A stretch of DNA of 16,516 nucleotides from CAZSLZ01 sp964607865 (GTDB lineage Bacteria > Vulcanimicrobiota > JAJTBE01 > CAZSLZ01), in the NCBI GenBank assembly GCA_964607865.1, contig CAZSLZ010000072.1:1-16516 (forward strand), given 5' to 3'. Made by a program: the position numbers and the translations under genes. The first letter of the stretch is position 1. Each line of letters begins with the position of its first letter. The notes beneath the pieces were generated by a model, which saw nothing but the letters and a program-made list of their open reading frames with translations, was not told the origin of the DNA and ran no database searches. Shown here piece by piece: positions 1 to 6,891 of this stretch.

Positions 1-1011
1 ATTCGAAAATCCAGGGTTCCTGACGCCAGGCTTTATTATTCGCCGCTTACCGGTTATGCCGGTATTACCGCTGCCCTTGCCAAGGTAAAATACCGCCGCC
101 CCATGCTGCTTACCGAGCATGGAATATATTACCGGGAAAGAATGATGGAGTTGGAAAAAGCCAACTGGATTTACGAGCAGAAGCATAGAGATTTTATTAT
201 ACGGAGTTTATATGGGGGTTTGAAAAAATTATGGAACCATATGTTTTTCGGTATGAGCAAAATCGCTTATATTAATGCTGACAGAATTACCACCCTGTTT
301 ACAGATAACCGGCAGATGCAGTTGGAAGCCGGCGCTGACTTTGAGAAAATATCTATAATACCTAATGGTATAAAAACTTCACTTTTTGACCATATCCCGG
401 TGAAGGATATTGAAGGCAGGAAAACATTTATTGTGGCCCTTGTGGGCAGGGTAGTAAGTATTAAAGATGTCAAGACTTATATATGGGCAGCCCGGAATGT
501 GGAAGACAGAATGCCGGGCAGGGTTAAATTCAAAATTCTGGGCAGTTACGACGAAGATCGGGAATACTACAATGACTGCCGCGCCCTGGTGGAACTTCTA
601 GGTTTAAGAGATGTGGTGAACTTCGAAGGCAGCGTTAATTTGACTGAATATTATAAGAATGTTGACCTGGTGGCTCTCACCAGTATCAGTGAAGGGCAAC
701 CGCTGTCCATAATGGAAGCTATGGCGTCAGCCATACCTTCGGTGGCAACCAATGTTGGCGCCTGTAAGGAGCTTTTATATGGCAGGAACGAATTGGATAT
801 GAAAATGGGTAAATGCGGTATCATTACCGACGTGCATTCACCCATGGAAACTGCTGAAGCAATGATGTCCATATTGAAGGACCCTTCCACCCATAAGGAA
901 ATGTCAGAAATAGCCCGGAAAAGGGTTAAAAAATATTATGAGAGGGCCCGGATTTTGGCCAAATATGAAGAAACCTTCAAGGAAATGTTGAAGGGACAAG
1001 GAGATAATTAA
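1..1011 (+). CDS. pelF: PelF, GT4-family glycosyltransferase for Pel exopolysaccharide (5' end missing)
   Basis: Open from the first base; 336 residues of the C-terminal part are visible and the start lies outside the window. The PelF-typical block with TEHGIYYRER is at visible residues 38-47, preceded by a glycine-rich GYAG stretch. The GT-B C-terminal half follows: a nucleotide-sugar domain opening with VALVGRVVSIKD, then SEGQPLSIMEAMA (about 230-242), the retaining-GT4 E..P..IMEAM donor-binding motif. PelF is the cytosolic glycosyltransferase that polymerises the GalNAc-rich Pel polysaccharide, delivering it to the PelG-containing membrane complex. The stop is one base before the GTG of pelG, so the two are co-translated, and other pel genes are expected upstream of the window. 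There is no sign of decay. Family assignment is strong; the chemistry comes from studied Pel systems, not from this sequence. Confidence 0.93.
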   Translation: MRKSRVPDARLYYSPLTGYAGITAALAKVKYRRPMLLTEHGIYYRERMMELEKANWIYEQKHRDFIIRSLYGGLKKLWNHMFFGMSKIAYINADRITTLFTDNRQMQLEAGADFEKISIIPNGIKTSLFDHIPVKDIEGRKTFIVALVGRVVSIKDVKTYIWAARNVEDRMPGRVKFKILGSYDEDREYYNDCRALVELLGLRDVVNFEGSVNLTEYYKNVDLVALTSISEGQPLSIMEAMASAIPSVATNVGACKELLYGRNELDMKMGKCGIITDVHSPMETAEAMMSILKDPSTHKEMSEIARKRVKKYYERARILAKYEETFKEMLKGQGDN

Positions 1012-1012
1012 A

Positions 1013-2425
1013 GTGGCAGGTATAGGATTTGTTTTAAAAAAGTTAATTAAAAAAGATAGATATTCCAGCGATTTCAAGGCGAACCTCTATGCCGTTGTGG
1101 TTTCATCAGGCCCCTGGTTGTTTGCGGTTCTTTGTATCGCCGGGCTTTCTATTTTTTCATCACCCCTTATTACCGAAAATGACCTGATTCTTTTCAGGGC
1201 AATTATTATATATGTTTATGCGTTTTCACTAATAACAACCAGTATTTTTCAACTGGTTCTTACCCGTTTTATTTCAGACCGGCTGTATCAGCGGGAATAT
1301 TCTTCGCTGCTGCCCAGTTTTCTAGGGTCTATTGTAATTGTGGGAATTATGAACCTGCTTGTTTCCAGCACATTTATTTATTTTGCTGAGATAGATTTTG
1401 TTCAAAAAGTGCTGGCTGTCATATTGTTCTGTTCTGTAGGCTACCAGTGGATAATTCTCAATTTCCTGTCCTCGGTAAGAGATTATATGCGAATAGTACG
1501 AATATTTTTTGTGGGGTTTCTACTCAGTTTTCTGGCGGCGCTTCTGCTGGGCCAGTACTACAACCTGGTAGGATACCTGGCAGGCTATACCCTGGGCCAG
1601 CTTTTCATTGTCATGTTCATGGTGGACCGGTTGATCAAGGAATTCCCCTTCGGCAAGGACAAGATTTTTGAATTCGGCAGATACTTTAAAAACTATCATC
1701 AGTTAGCCCTCACTGCATTCCTGTATAACCTGGGATTCTGGATAGACAAGTTTCTGGTCTGGTTCTCACCCAGGGGAAGGGTAACCGGCGGAATTTTCCA
1801 TTATCATTATCCATACGATACTGCCCTGTTTCTGGGACTGCTCACCATCATCCCAGCAATGGCCATATTCTTCCTGCAGGTAGAAACCGATTTCTATGAA
1901 GGATTGAGAAATTATATCAATACCATCCTGAAAAAAGGCACCCTGGAAGAAATTGACCATACCAAGGACTATTTAATTAATGAATTGAAGGATAAACTTA
2001 ACGACGTTACCCAGACTCAGCTTCTGTTTACAGTAATCATGTTTTTACTTGCCCCCAGAATTCTGGTCTGGCTGCGTTACAGCCCCGATGACCTGCAACT
2101 TAGAAATATTTTCATGATATCAATCTTTGCTGCCTTTTTCCAGGTCATGTTCCTCATAATGGTGGTTCTGCTATGGTATATCGAACTTCTTAACGAATCT
2201 CTGTTCTGTGTGGGGCTTTTTGCCGGGCTTAACTTCACTGTTAATTTAATACTGTTGAATTACTATCCCGAAGTAACCATAGGGGTGGGCTATCTGGCTT
2301 CAGTTGTGGTAAGTTGCGGGGTTACCGCCTTTGTACTTATTTCCAACCTGAAACAAATGAATTATCTTATTTTCCTCAGAAAACCCCTTGTTGAAAGCCA
2401 ACCCATAATGCCCGAATATGAATAA
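1013..2425 (+). CDS. pelG: PelG, polytopic membrane protein of the Pel exopolysaccharide transporter
   Basis: 470 residues, close to the usual PelG length. The GTG start is chosen because it follows the pelF stop by one base and has an AAGGAG-type ribosome site inside the end of pelF. The protein is strongly hydrophobic throughout, with about a dozen membrane segments. It has the soluble-loop features of PelG: the N-terminal GIGFVLKKL, the central LGFWIDKFLVWFSP, and a conserved segment around PYDTALFLGLLTIIPAMAIF. PelG belongs to the MOP flippase-like superfamily and is the inner-membrane channel component that moves the growing Pel chain across the membrane with PelD, PelE and PelF. Its stop TAA abuts the stop of the next, opposite-strand gene. 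No hairpin terminator is visible at the junction, so readthrough into antisense of the downstream hydrolase is possible. Confidence 0.93.
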   Translation: MAGIGFVLKKLIKKDRYSSDFKANLYAVVVSSGPWLFAVLCIAGLSIFSSPLITENDLILFRAIIIYVYAFSLITTSIFQLVLTRFISDRLYQREYSSLLPSFLGSIVIVGIMNLLVSSTFIYFAEIDFVQKVLAVILFCSVGYQWIILNFLSSVRDYMRIVRIFFVGFLLSFLAALLLGQYYNLVGYLAGYTLGQLFIVMFMVDRLIKEFPFGKDKIFEFGRYFKNYHQLALTAFLYNLGFWIDKFLVWFSPRGRVTGGIFHYHYPYDTALFLGLLTIIPAMAIFFLQVETDFYEGLRNYINTILKKGTLEEIDHTKDYLINELKDKLNDVTQTQLLFTVIMFLLAPRILVWLRYSPDDLQLRNIFMISIFAAFFQVMFLIMVVLLWYIELLNESLFCVGLFAGLNFTVNLILLNYYPEVTIGVGYLASVVVSCGVTAFVLISNLKQMNYLIFLRKPLVESQPIMPEYE

Positions 2426-3331
2426 TTAATAAACTATCATTTTATCCAGCTCAACAGGCCCGCAATATTCAATGAAACCCCTCATCTGGGCCTGATTGTA
2501 TATCCAGTTTATTGTTTTCTGCTCATTCAGGGGTGGATAGTCTATGGTAAAAACAGTTTTATTGTTATTCCTGAATATTTCCAGAAAACGGGCTACCTGA
2601 TGAATCTCTTCCTCAGAACGTCGCTGGCTCCCAATATAGAAGGTTTCTTCCCTGCCAATTCCATCAATGGCCCTGAGAAAATCCCGGTTTAACCTGCCCG
2701 AATCATCCTCTTCCAGGGCCAGCTTCTCGGCATTCTGAATAAAAATTTTAAAAGCTGGGTTCTTTTTTCTGGCATAACTGGAAATTTCCATAACAAATTT
2801 TTCCATCTCCTGCCGGCTGTTTTCAACTCCATAAGCATCCTTAAGCAATTCATAGGCATCCACCCGGTCCAGGTACACCCCGTCAAACCCCTGGGCAATT
2901 ATTATATCCAGATAACTGAAAACAATTTTTTTCCATTCAGCAGATCGGTAATCGATAATATAATTGTCGGGCCAGTAGATATTTGCAGGGCCAAGGAATT
3001 TCGGCTCACCGTCCCACAAGGGAATACAAACCCCGGGTTTCCAGTCTTTCTGCCAATACCACCTGTAGTCCTCAGCTTCGCCAATACTGAGATAAGCCAA
3101 TACAGTTCTGTCGGGCCTGCCCTGCTTTATGCCTTTCAGTTTCGCCTGAGTAATAGCTTCTTCCATAGAACCGTCTTTTGAAAAATCCAGAATAACATAT
3201 TCAAAAGGCGAATTAATAATTTTATCTGGGTTGTAATTGTTAATCCAGTAAAGAAGCTTGTTGCGTTCAGCCCCCATGGTGGTTAATACCGAATAAATAA
3301 AAAATGTAAAGATAATTGTTCGTGAAAGCAT
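2426..3331 (-). CDS. Exported GH114/TM1410-family (PelA hydrolase-like) glycoside hydrolase
   Basis: 301 residues. An N-terminal hydrophobic segment (about 3-20) ending in TMGA looks like a signal peptide, so the product is probably periplasmic or secreted. The rest is a TIM-barrel of the MJ1477/TM1410 (GH114-like, DUF297) family. Diagnostic motifs are AYLSIGEAEDYRWYW (79-93), GFDGVYLDRVDAYE (148-161), IQNAE (198-202), DGIGREE (223-229) and EYCGPVELD (288-296). Candidate catalytic acids are the Asp residues of DGVYLDRVD and a Glu of GREE; that assignment is by analogy. The family is related to the N-terminal hydrolase domain of PelA, and known members cut alpha-1,4 galactosaminoglycans. Lying against pelG, it may trim or degrade Pel, which is an inference. 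It starts 7 bp after the stop of the phosphodiesterase gene on the same strand, with a weak AGG ribosome site, so the two are probably one transcript. Confidence 0.85.
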   Translation of the reverse strand: MLSRTIIFTFFIYSVLTTMGAERNKLLYWINNYNPDKIINSPFEYVILDFSKDGSMEEAITQAKLKGIKQGRPDRTVLAYLSIGEAEDYRWYWQKDWKPGVCIPLWDGEPKFLGPANIYWPDNYIIDYRSAEWKKIVFSYLDIIIAQGFDGVYLDRVDAYELLKDAYGVENSRQEMEKFVMEISSYARKKNPAFKIFIQNAEKLALEEDDSGRLNRDFLRAIDGIGREETFYIGSQRRSEEEIHQVARFLEIFRNNNKTVFTIDYPPLNEQKTINWIYNQAQMRGFIEYCGPVELDKMIVY

Positions 3332-3338
3332 AAAATGC

Positions 3339-4163
3339 CTATTTACACTCCCTTCCCAGAGCTTTTAAAAGAACATCGGGTTTGTCGGTAGTGATGGCAT
3401 CAACTTTCAGATCAATAAACTTCTTCATTACCTTTTCATCATTGACAGTCCATATATTCATTTTAATTTTTTCTTCGTGGCAGTCTTTCAGCGCCTTCTG
3501 GGTGGCAAGAGCCCAGCCGGGGCAGATATATTCAGCTCCGGTATCTTCCTTCAGTTCTTCAACATCCAGAATGTTGGCATAATACAAAACTCCGGTGGCT
3601 ATGAAGGGGGCAATTGAATTTACGGTTTTTATACACTCATGATCAAAAGAAATAATAATTACATCTTTTTCCATATTTTTTTCTTCAACCAGATCTATGA
3701 CTTTCTGTTCTATGCCTTCGTAGAAGTAAGGGCCGTTTTTAATCTCTATAACTACCCCTATTTTTCCCTTTGCAGTGTCCAATACTTCTTCCAGGGTGGG
3801 AATTTTTTCACCTTTAAACTCTTCAGAAAACCAGCTTCCTGCATCGAGCTCTTTTAACCGGGCCACAGTCATATCCTTAACCAGCCCTTCGCCGTCGGTG
3901 GTTCTTTCCAGTAAATCATCATGAATTACTACCACATGGCCGTCACTGGAAAGATGGACATCCACCTCCGAGTAATCAGCCCCAATTTTTATGGCGTTGT
4001 TTAAAGCTGCCAGGGTATTTTCCGGGGCATAAGCGGCTCCTCCCCGGTGGGCAATACAAAGAGTTTCAGCGGGTTTGTTTTCTTTCGGTTCCATGGCATC
4101 AACCATCCTCATTGCACAAAATAAAATTCCTATAACAAATATTACAGTAAAAATCTTTTTCAT
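3339..4163 (-). CDS. Exported glycerophosphodiester phosphodiesterase (GDPD family)
   Basis: 274 residues. Residues 1-23 form a signal peptide (lysines, hydrophobic core, VDA), so it probably acts in the periplasm, hydrolysing glycerophosphodiesters to glycerol-3-phosphate and an alcohol. The TIM-barrel GDPD motifs are complete: IAHRGG (37-42, catalytic His39), APENT with Glu49, SEVDVH with metal ligands Glu66 and Asp68, HDD (81-83, catalytic His81), and VIEIK with Glu140. The start has a good ribosome site (AAGGAGAG about 8 bases upstream). It is first of a two-gene minus-strand unit with the GH114-like hydrolase. The upstream 33 bp separate it from the divergent leader of the reductase gene. 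A substrate cannot be told from sequence; related exported enzymes take GPDs released from phospholipids or teichoic-type polymers. Nothing is truncated. Confidence 0.92.
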   Translation of the reverse strand: MKKIFTVIFVIGILFCAMRMVDAMEPKENKPAETLCIAHRGGAAYAPENTLAALNNAIKIGADYSEVDVHLSSDGHVVVIHDDLLERTTDGEGLVKDMTVARLKELDAGSWFSEEFKGEKIPTLEEVLDTAKGKIGVVIEIKNGPYFYEGIEQKVIDLVEEKNMEKDVIIISFDHECIKTVNSIAPFIATGVLYYANILDVEELKEDTGAEYICPGWALATQKALKDCHEEKIKMNIWTVNDEKVMKKFIDLKVDAITTDKPDVLLKALGRECK

Positions 4164-4220
4164 TCAGAATCTCTCCTTATACAAAATGCATTTGTCTTGA
4201 AATTCTTGATTGAGGAATTA

Positions 4221-4241
4221 CTTCCTTTCTTAAAAAGGAAG
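4221..4241. promoter_or_regulatory. Perfect 8-bp inverted repeat in leader of the reductase gene
   Basis: CTTCCTTT (4221-4228) and AAAGGAAG (4234-4241) are exact reverse complements around a 5-base spacer. The repeat sits between the divergent phosphodiesterase start (4163) and the preferred reductase start (4290). It has no T-run suited to a terminator in either direction, so an operator or a leader-RNA hairpin is more likely. If translation began at TTG 4197 the repeat would be coding. Its role is inferred, not shown. Confidence 0.4.
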
Positions 4242-4274
4242 GTAAGAACATTTTTAAGAAGTAAGAAAAAAATG

Positions 4275-4280
4275 AAAGGA
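4275..4280 (+). promoter_or_regulatory. Ribosome-binding site deciding start at 4290
   Basis: AAAGGA lies 9 bases upstream of ATG 4290. Neither the in-frame ATG 4272 nor the TTG 4197 upstream has a comparable Shine-Dalgarno sequence, which is why 4290 is preferred as the start of the reductase. Confidence 0.5.
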
Positions 4281-4289
4281 TTTACATTT

Positions 4290-5564
4290 ATGGACGCAAT
4301 CTATGAAAAAATGTGGAACGATCTGGGTATGGATATAAAAACCCACGATAAAATGCTTGCCCATCTGGAAAAGGTTTACACCAAGGTATTTAGAAGCCAG
4401 GCCAACCGCCCCGATGGCATGAAATATTTTGATGGCCAAATCGATAATCTTCATTCGGGCCGGGTAATGGAAATAAAAGATCAGAAGGACAGGGGTAAAA
4501 AAGTGGTGGGAATTTTCTGTGTGTTTGTACCCGATGAAATTACCCTGGCTGCCGATGCAATACAGGTGGGCCTTTGCGCCGGCGCAGAAGTGGGGTTCAA
4601 CCTGGCGGAAAAATACCTTCCCCGCAACACCTGCGCCCTGGTGAAATCGTTCTTTGGCTTTAAGCTTACAAAACTGTCACCCTATATGGAAATAGCCGAT
4701 CTGGTGGTAGGTGAAACCACCTGCGATCAGAAAAAGAAATCCTACGAAATTATGAATGATTTTTACCCTCTTTATATAATTGAAGTTCCCCAGCGGAAGG
4801 AATCCTGCGACCGTGATTTATGGAAGGAAGAGGTTTTAAGGTTCAAGGACCGGATAGAAGAACTTACTGGAAACAAGATAACCCCTGAAAATTTAAAGAA
4901 TGCCATAAAAACTGTGAATGACCGGCGACGCGCCCTCAACCGCTTGAACATGTTGAGAAGCTCAAACCCGGCGCCAATATCGGGTTTAGACTGCCTGCTT
5001 ATTAACCAGGTCGGTTTTTATGACGACCCACAGAGATTTACCCATAATTTAAATATTCTATGTGATGAGTTGGAGCAACGGATTGAAGAAAAATCGGGAG
5101 CCGCCGGGTTGGACGCAGCCAGGTTTTTTGTTACCGGCTGCCCCATGGCGCTGCCCAACTGGAAACTACCCATGATTGTGGAAAGTATGAACGGCGTAAT
5201 TGTGGGAGAAGAGGCCTGTGTGGGAAGCCGGCATACCAGGGAGCTTGTGGACGAATCGGGAGAAACTCTGGAAGAGATGTTAAACGCTATAGTTGACAGA
5301 TATTTGAATATCGACTGCGCCTGTTTTACCCCGAACCGGGAGAGGCTGGCTAATATTGTAAGCCAGGCAAGGACATTGAATGCCGACGGTATTATTAATT
5401 ATAACCTTACCTTCTGCCAGCCTTATCTTATTGAAACTCACAAGGTGGAAGAGATTTGCAGAAATGAGAATATACCCATCCTCAGCCTCGAAACCGATTA
5501 CAGTATGGAAGACAGGGGACAGTTGAAAACCAGGCTGGAAGCTTTCATGGAAATGGTTAAATAA
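4290..5564 (+). CDS. Double-cubane-cluster / 2-hydroxyacyl-CoA dehydratase-type reductase (YjiM/HgdB-like)
   Basis: 424 residues from ATG 4290. The frame stays open upstream to TTG 4197, which would add 31 mostly basic and hydrophobic residues not typical of the family. It resembles E. coli YjiM and the FldB/FldC/HgdB fold along its length. Motifs, in 4290-based numbering, are a cysteine near 77 (GIFCVF), PRNTCALVKS (111-120), VGETTCDQKKK (140-150, Cys145), VTGCPMA (Cys284), GEEACVGSR (Cys310), CACFTPN (343-349) and ETDYSMEDRGQLKTRLEAF (401-419). Conserved cysteines in this family ligate a [4Fe-4S] or [8Fe-9S] double-cubane cluster. With its activator, such proteins do ATP-driven low-potential reductions of small molecules or dehydrate 2-hydroxyacyl-CoA. 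The single large subunit, with no second HgdA-like partner, fits the double-cubane group better than true dehydratases. Substrate unknown. The stop overlaps the activator start by one base (TAATG). Confidence 0.88.
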   Translation: MDAIYEKMWNDLGMDIKTHDKMLAHLEKVYTKVFRSQANRPDGMKYFDGQIDNLHSGRVMEIKDQKDRGKKVVGIFCVFVPDEITLAADAIQVGLCAGAEVGFNLAEKYLPRNTCALVKSFFGFKLTKLSPYMEIADLVVGETTCDQKKKSYEIMNDFYPLYIIEVPQRKESCDRDLWKEEVLRFKDRIEELTGNKITPENLKNAIKTVNDRRRALNRLNMLRSSNPAPISGLDCLLINQVGFYDDPQRFTHNLNILCDELEQRIEEKSGAAGLDAARFFVTGCPMALPNWKLPMIVESMNGVIVGEEACVGSRHTRELVDESGETLEEMLNAIVDRYLNIDCACFTPNRERLANIVSQARTLNADGIINYNLTFCQPYLIETHKVEEICRNENIPILSLETDYSMEDRGQLKTRLEAFMEMVK

Positions 5565-6379
5565 TGAAGAACAAGCAGAAAAACCAGGGGCTGGCTTTTG
5601 CGGGAATCGATATCGGTTCCCGTTCTATTGAGCTGACGCTTTTGGAAGCTGATACTGTTATTGAACAGAGAATTGCCCCCACAACTTTCGATCCGGTATC
5701 TCAATGTAAAAAATTACTGGAGGGCATAGGTTTTCGAGCCATAGTTGCAACAGGTTACGGCAGGGAGCTGTTCGCTGAGAATTTCTCTGAATTGAAACCG
5801 CACACTTTTACCGAGATAAAAGCCTATGCCCTGGGGGCTGGTTTTCTTTATCCAGAAGTGAGGGCAGTATTGGATATCGGCGGGCAGGATACCAAGACCA
5901 TTGCCCTGTCTGAAACCGGGAAAGTTACTAAATTTGAAATGAACGACCGATGCGCGGCAGGAACCGGCAAATTTCTGGAATTTATGGCCAACTCTTTTCA
6001 AATTTCTGTGGAAGATTTTGGGAAACTGGGAATGGCAGGCAGAGACGAGATAATTATAAGCAATGTGTGTACGGTTTTTGCTGAAAGTGAGGTTATATCC
6101 CTTATGGCCAGGGGTGAGAAGCCCGAAAATATTGCCCTGGGAGTCCATAAATCCATAATTGGAAGAACCCTGGCAATGCTGAGCCGGGTGGGCGTGGAGT
6201 TCCCCCTGTTATTTGCCGGTGGGGTCGCCAGAAACCCCTGTATGAGAAAATTATTGAAAAAAGAAATTTCAGGAAAAATAATTTTTCCTGAAAAACCTGA
6301 ATTTGTGGGTTCAATTGGCGCGGCGATTTCCGGCAGAATGATTGAAAAAGAAGAAAAATTTGCTCAGGAGGGACCATAA
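5564..6379 (+). CDS. ATP-dependent activator (acyl-CoA dehydratase activase, YjiL/HgdC/BadF-like)
   Basis: 271 residues with the complete ASKHA-type activase fold. FAGIDIGSRSIELTLL (12-27) is the phosphate-1 loop, LDIGGQDTKTI (103-113) the second phosphate motif, and NDRCAAGTGKFLE (127-139) and SNVCTVFAESEV (166-177) contribute Cys130 and Cys169. One such pair per monomer binds the [4Fe-4S] cluster bridging a homodimer. LLFAGGVARNP (near 215-225) is the adenosine motif. It hydrolyses ATP to push an electron to the partner reductase, here almost certainly the upstream gene, to which it is translationally coupled by TAATG overlap. A cytosolic, oxygen-sensitive protein is expected. The length is normal and no key residue is missing. 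The exact electron donor is not encoded nearby. Confidence 0.92.
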   Translation: MKNKQKNQGLAFAGIDIGSRSIELTLLEADTVIEQRIAPTTFDPVSQCKKLLEGIGFRAIVATGYGRELFAENFSELKPHTFTEIKAYALGAGFLYPEVRAVLDIGGQDTKTIALSETGKVTKFEMNDRCAAGTGKFLEFMANSFQISVEDFGKLGMAGRDEIIISNVCTVFAESEVISLMARGEKPENIALGVHKSIIGRTLAMLSRVGVEFPLLFAGGVARNPCMRKLLKKEISGKIIFPEKPEFVGSIGAAISGRMIEKEEKFAQEGP

Positions 6380-6464
6380 GAAAACCCCTTGGCTACAAAC
6401 TTCATGCAAAATTTTTTTCTTTTTTCGAAAGTGAAATAAAATAATAAGATAATATAACTAACTG

Positions 6465-6541
6465 AAAGGGGCCTGAATAAACCAATCAATACAGCCTGAC
6501 GAAGAAGCCAATCTATACACTACAGGTCCCCTTTTAATTTT
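6465..6541 (+). terminator. Possible long-loop terminator between convergent genes
   Basis: AAAGGGG-CCTG (6465-6475) pairs with CAGG-T-CCCCTTT (6523-6534): eleven pairs with one bulged T, closing a 47-base loop. The downstream arm runs into TTTTAATTTTTT, as for a + strand terminator behind the activator gene. The T-run overlaps the 3' end of the opposite-strand ABM-like gene. The large loop makes it an atypical terminator. Confidence 0.4.
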
Positions 6542-6863
6542 TTACTGTTTCCTCGAAATTGAATTTCACCACATTTTCATAAATATTCATTTCATACGGC
6601 GCTTCCAGAAATGCACTGAAAGTATTTATAATCCCCTTGATTAGAGAGTTGCCCATAATCCTGTCAATATCTTCCTTTGATTCCCAGATGCTTACCTCGC
6701 AGAAAGAACCGTCTGCATTGGTGAAAAGTTTATATGAAAGGCAACCTTTTACCAGTTTCTTTTCAATTTTTACAAGGGTATGTGCCAGAAATTTTTCTGC
6801 TTCCACCGCAGTTTTCAATTTACCCGGATCCTTGAATTTTCCGGTTATGGTCATTGCTACCAT
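6534..6863 (-). CDS. Small ABM-like (antibiotic biosynthesis monooxygenase-fold) dimeric barrel protein
   Basis: 109 residues, cytosolic, no signal peptide. The pattern of a beta strand (MVAMTITGKF), helix (DPGKLKTAVEAEKFLA), the turn VKGCLSYKLF, the strand FCEVSIWESKEDIDRIM and a final helix/strand is that of the ABM/dimeric alpha-beta barrel superfamily, which includes heme-degrading and quinone-forming enzymes and many of unknown role. The W of IWESKED matches the conserved tryptophan of this group. No catalytic residues can be named. The start has a strong AAGGAG site at proper spacing. It follows the exported hydrolase gene by 28 bp on the same strand, so it is probably the last gene of a three-gene unit. 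Function remains open. Confidence 0.7.
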   Translation of the reverse strand: MVAMTITGKFKDPGKLKTAVEAEKFLAHTLVKIEKKLVKGCLSYKLFTNADGSFCEVSIWESKEDIDRIMGNSLIKGIINTFSAFLEAPYEMNIYENVVKFNFEETVKN

Positions 6864-6891
6864 GATTATCTCCTTCCATTATCTATTATAA

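Noticed and set aside
5714..6148. 144-residue minus-strand frame inside the activator gene
   Set aside because: It lies wholly inside a gene with complete activase motifs; its composition is that expected of an antisense frame.
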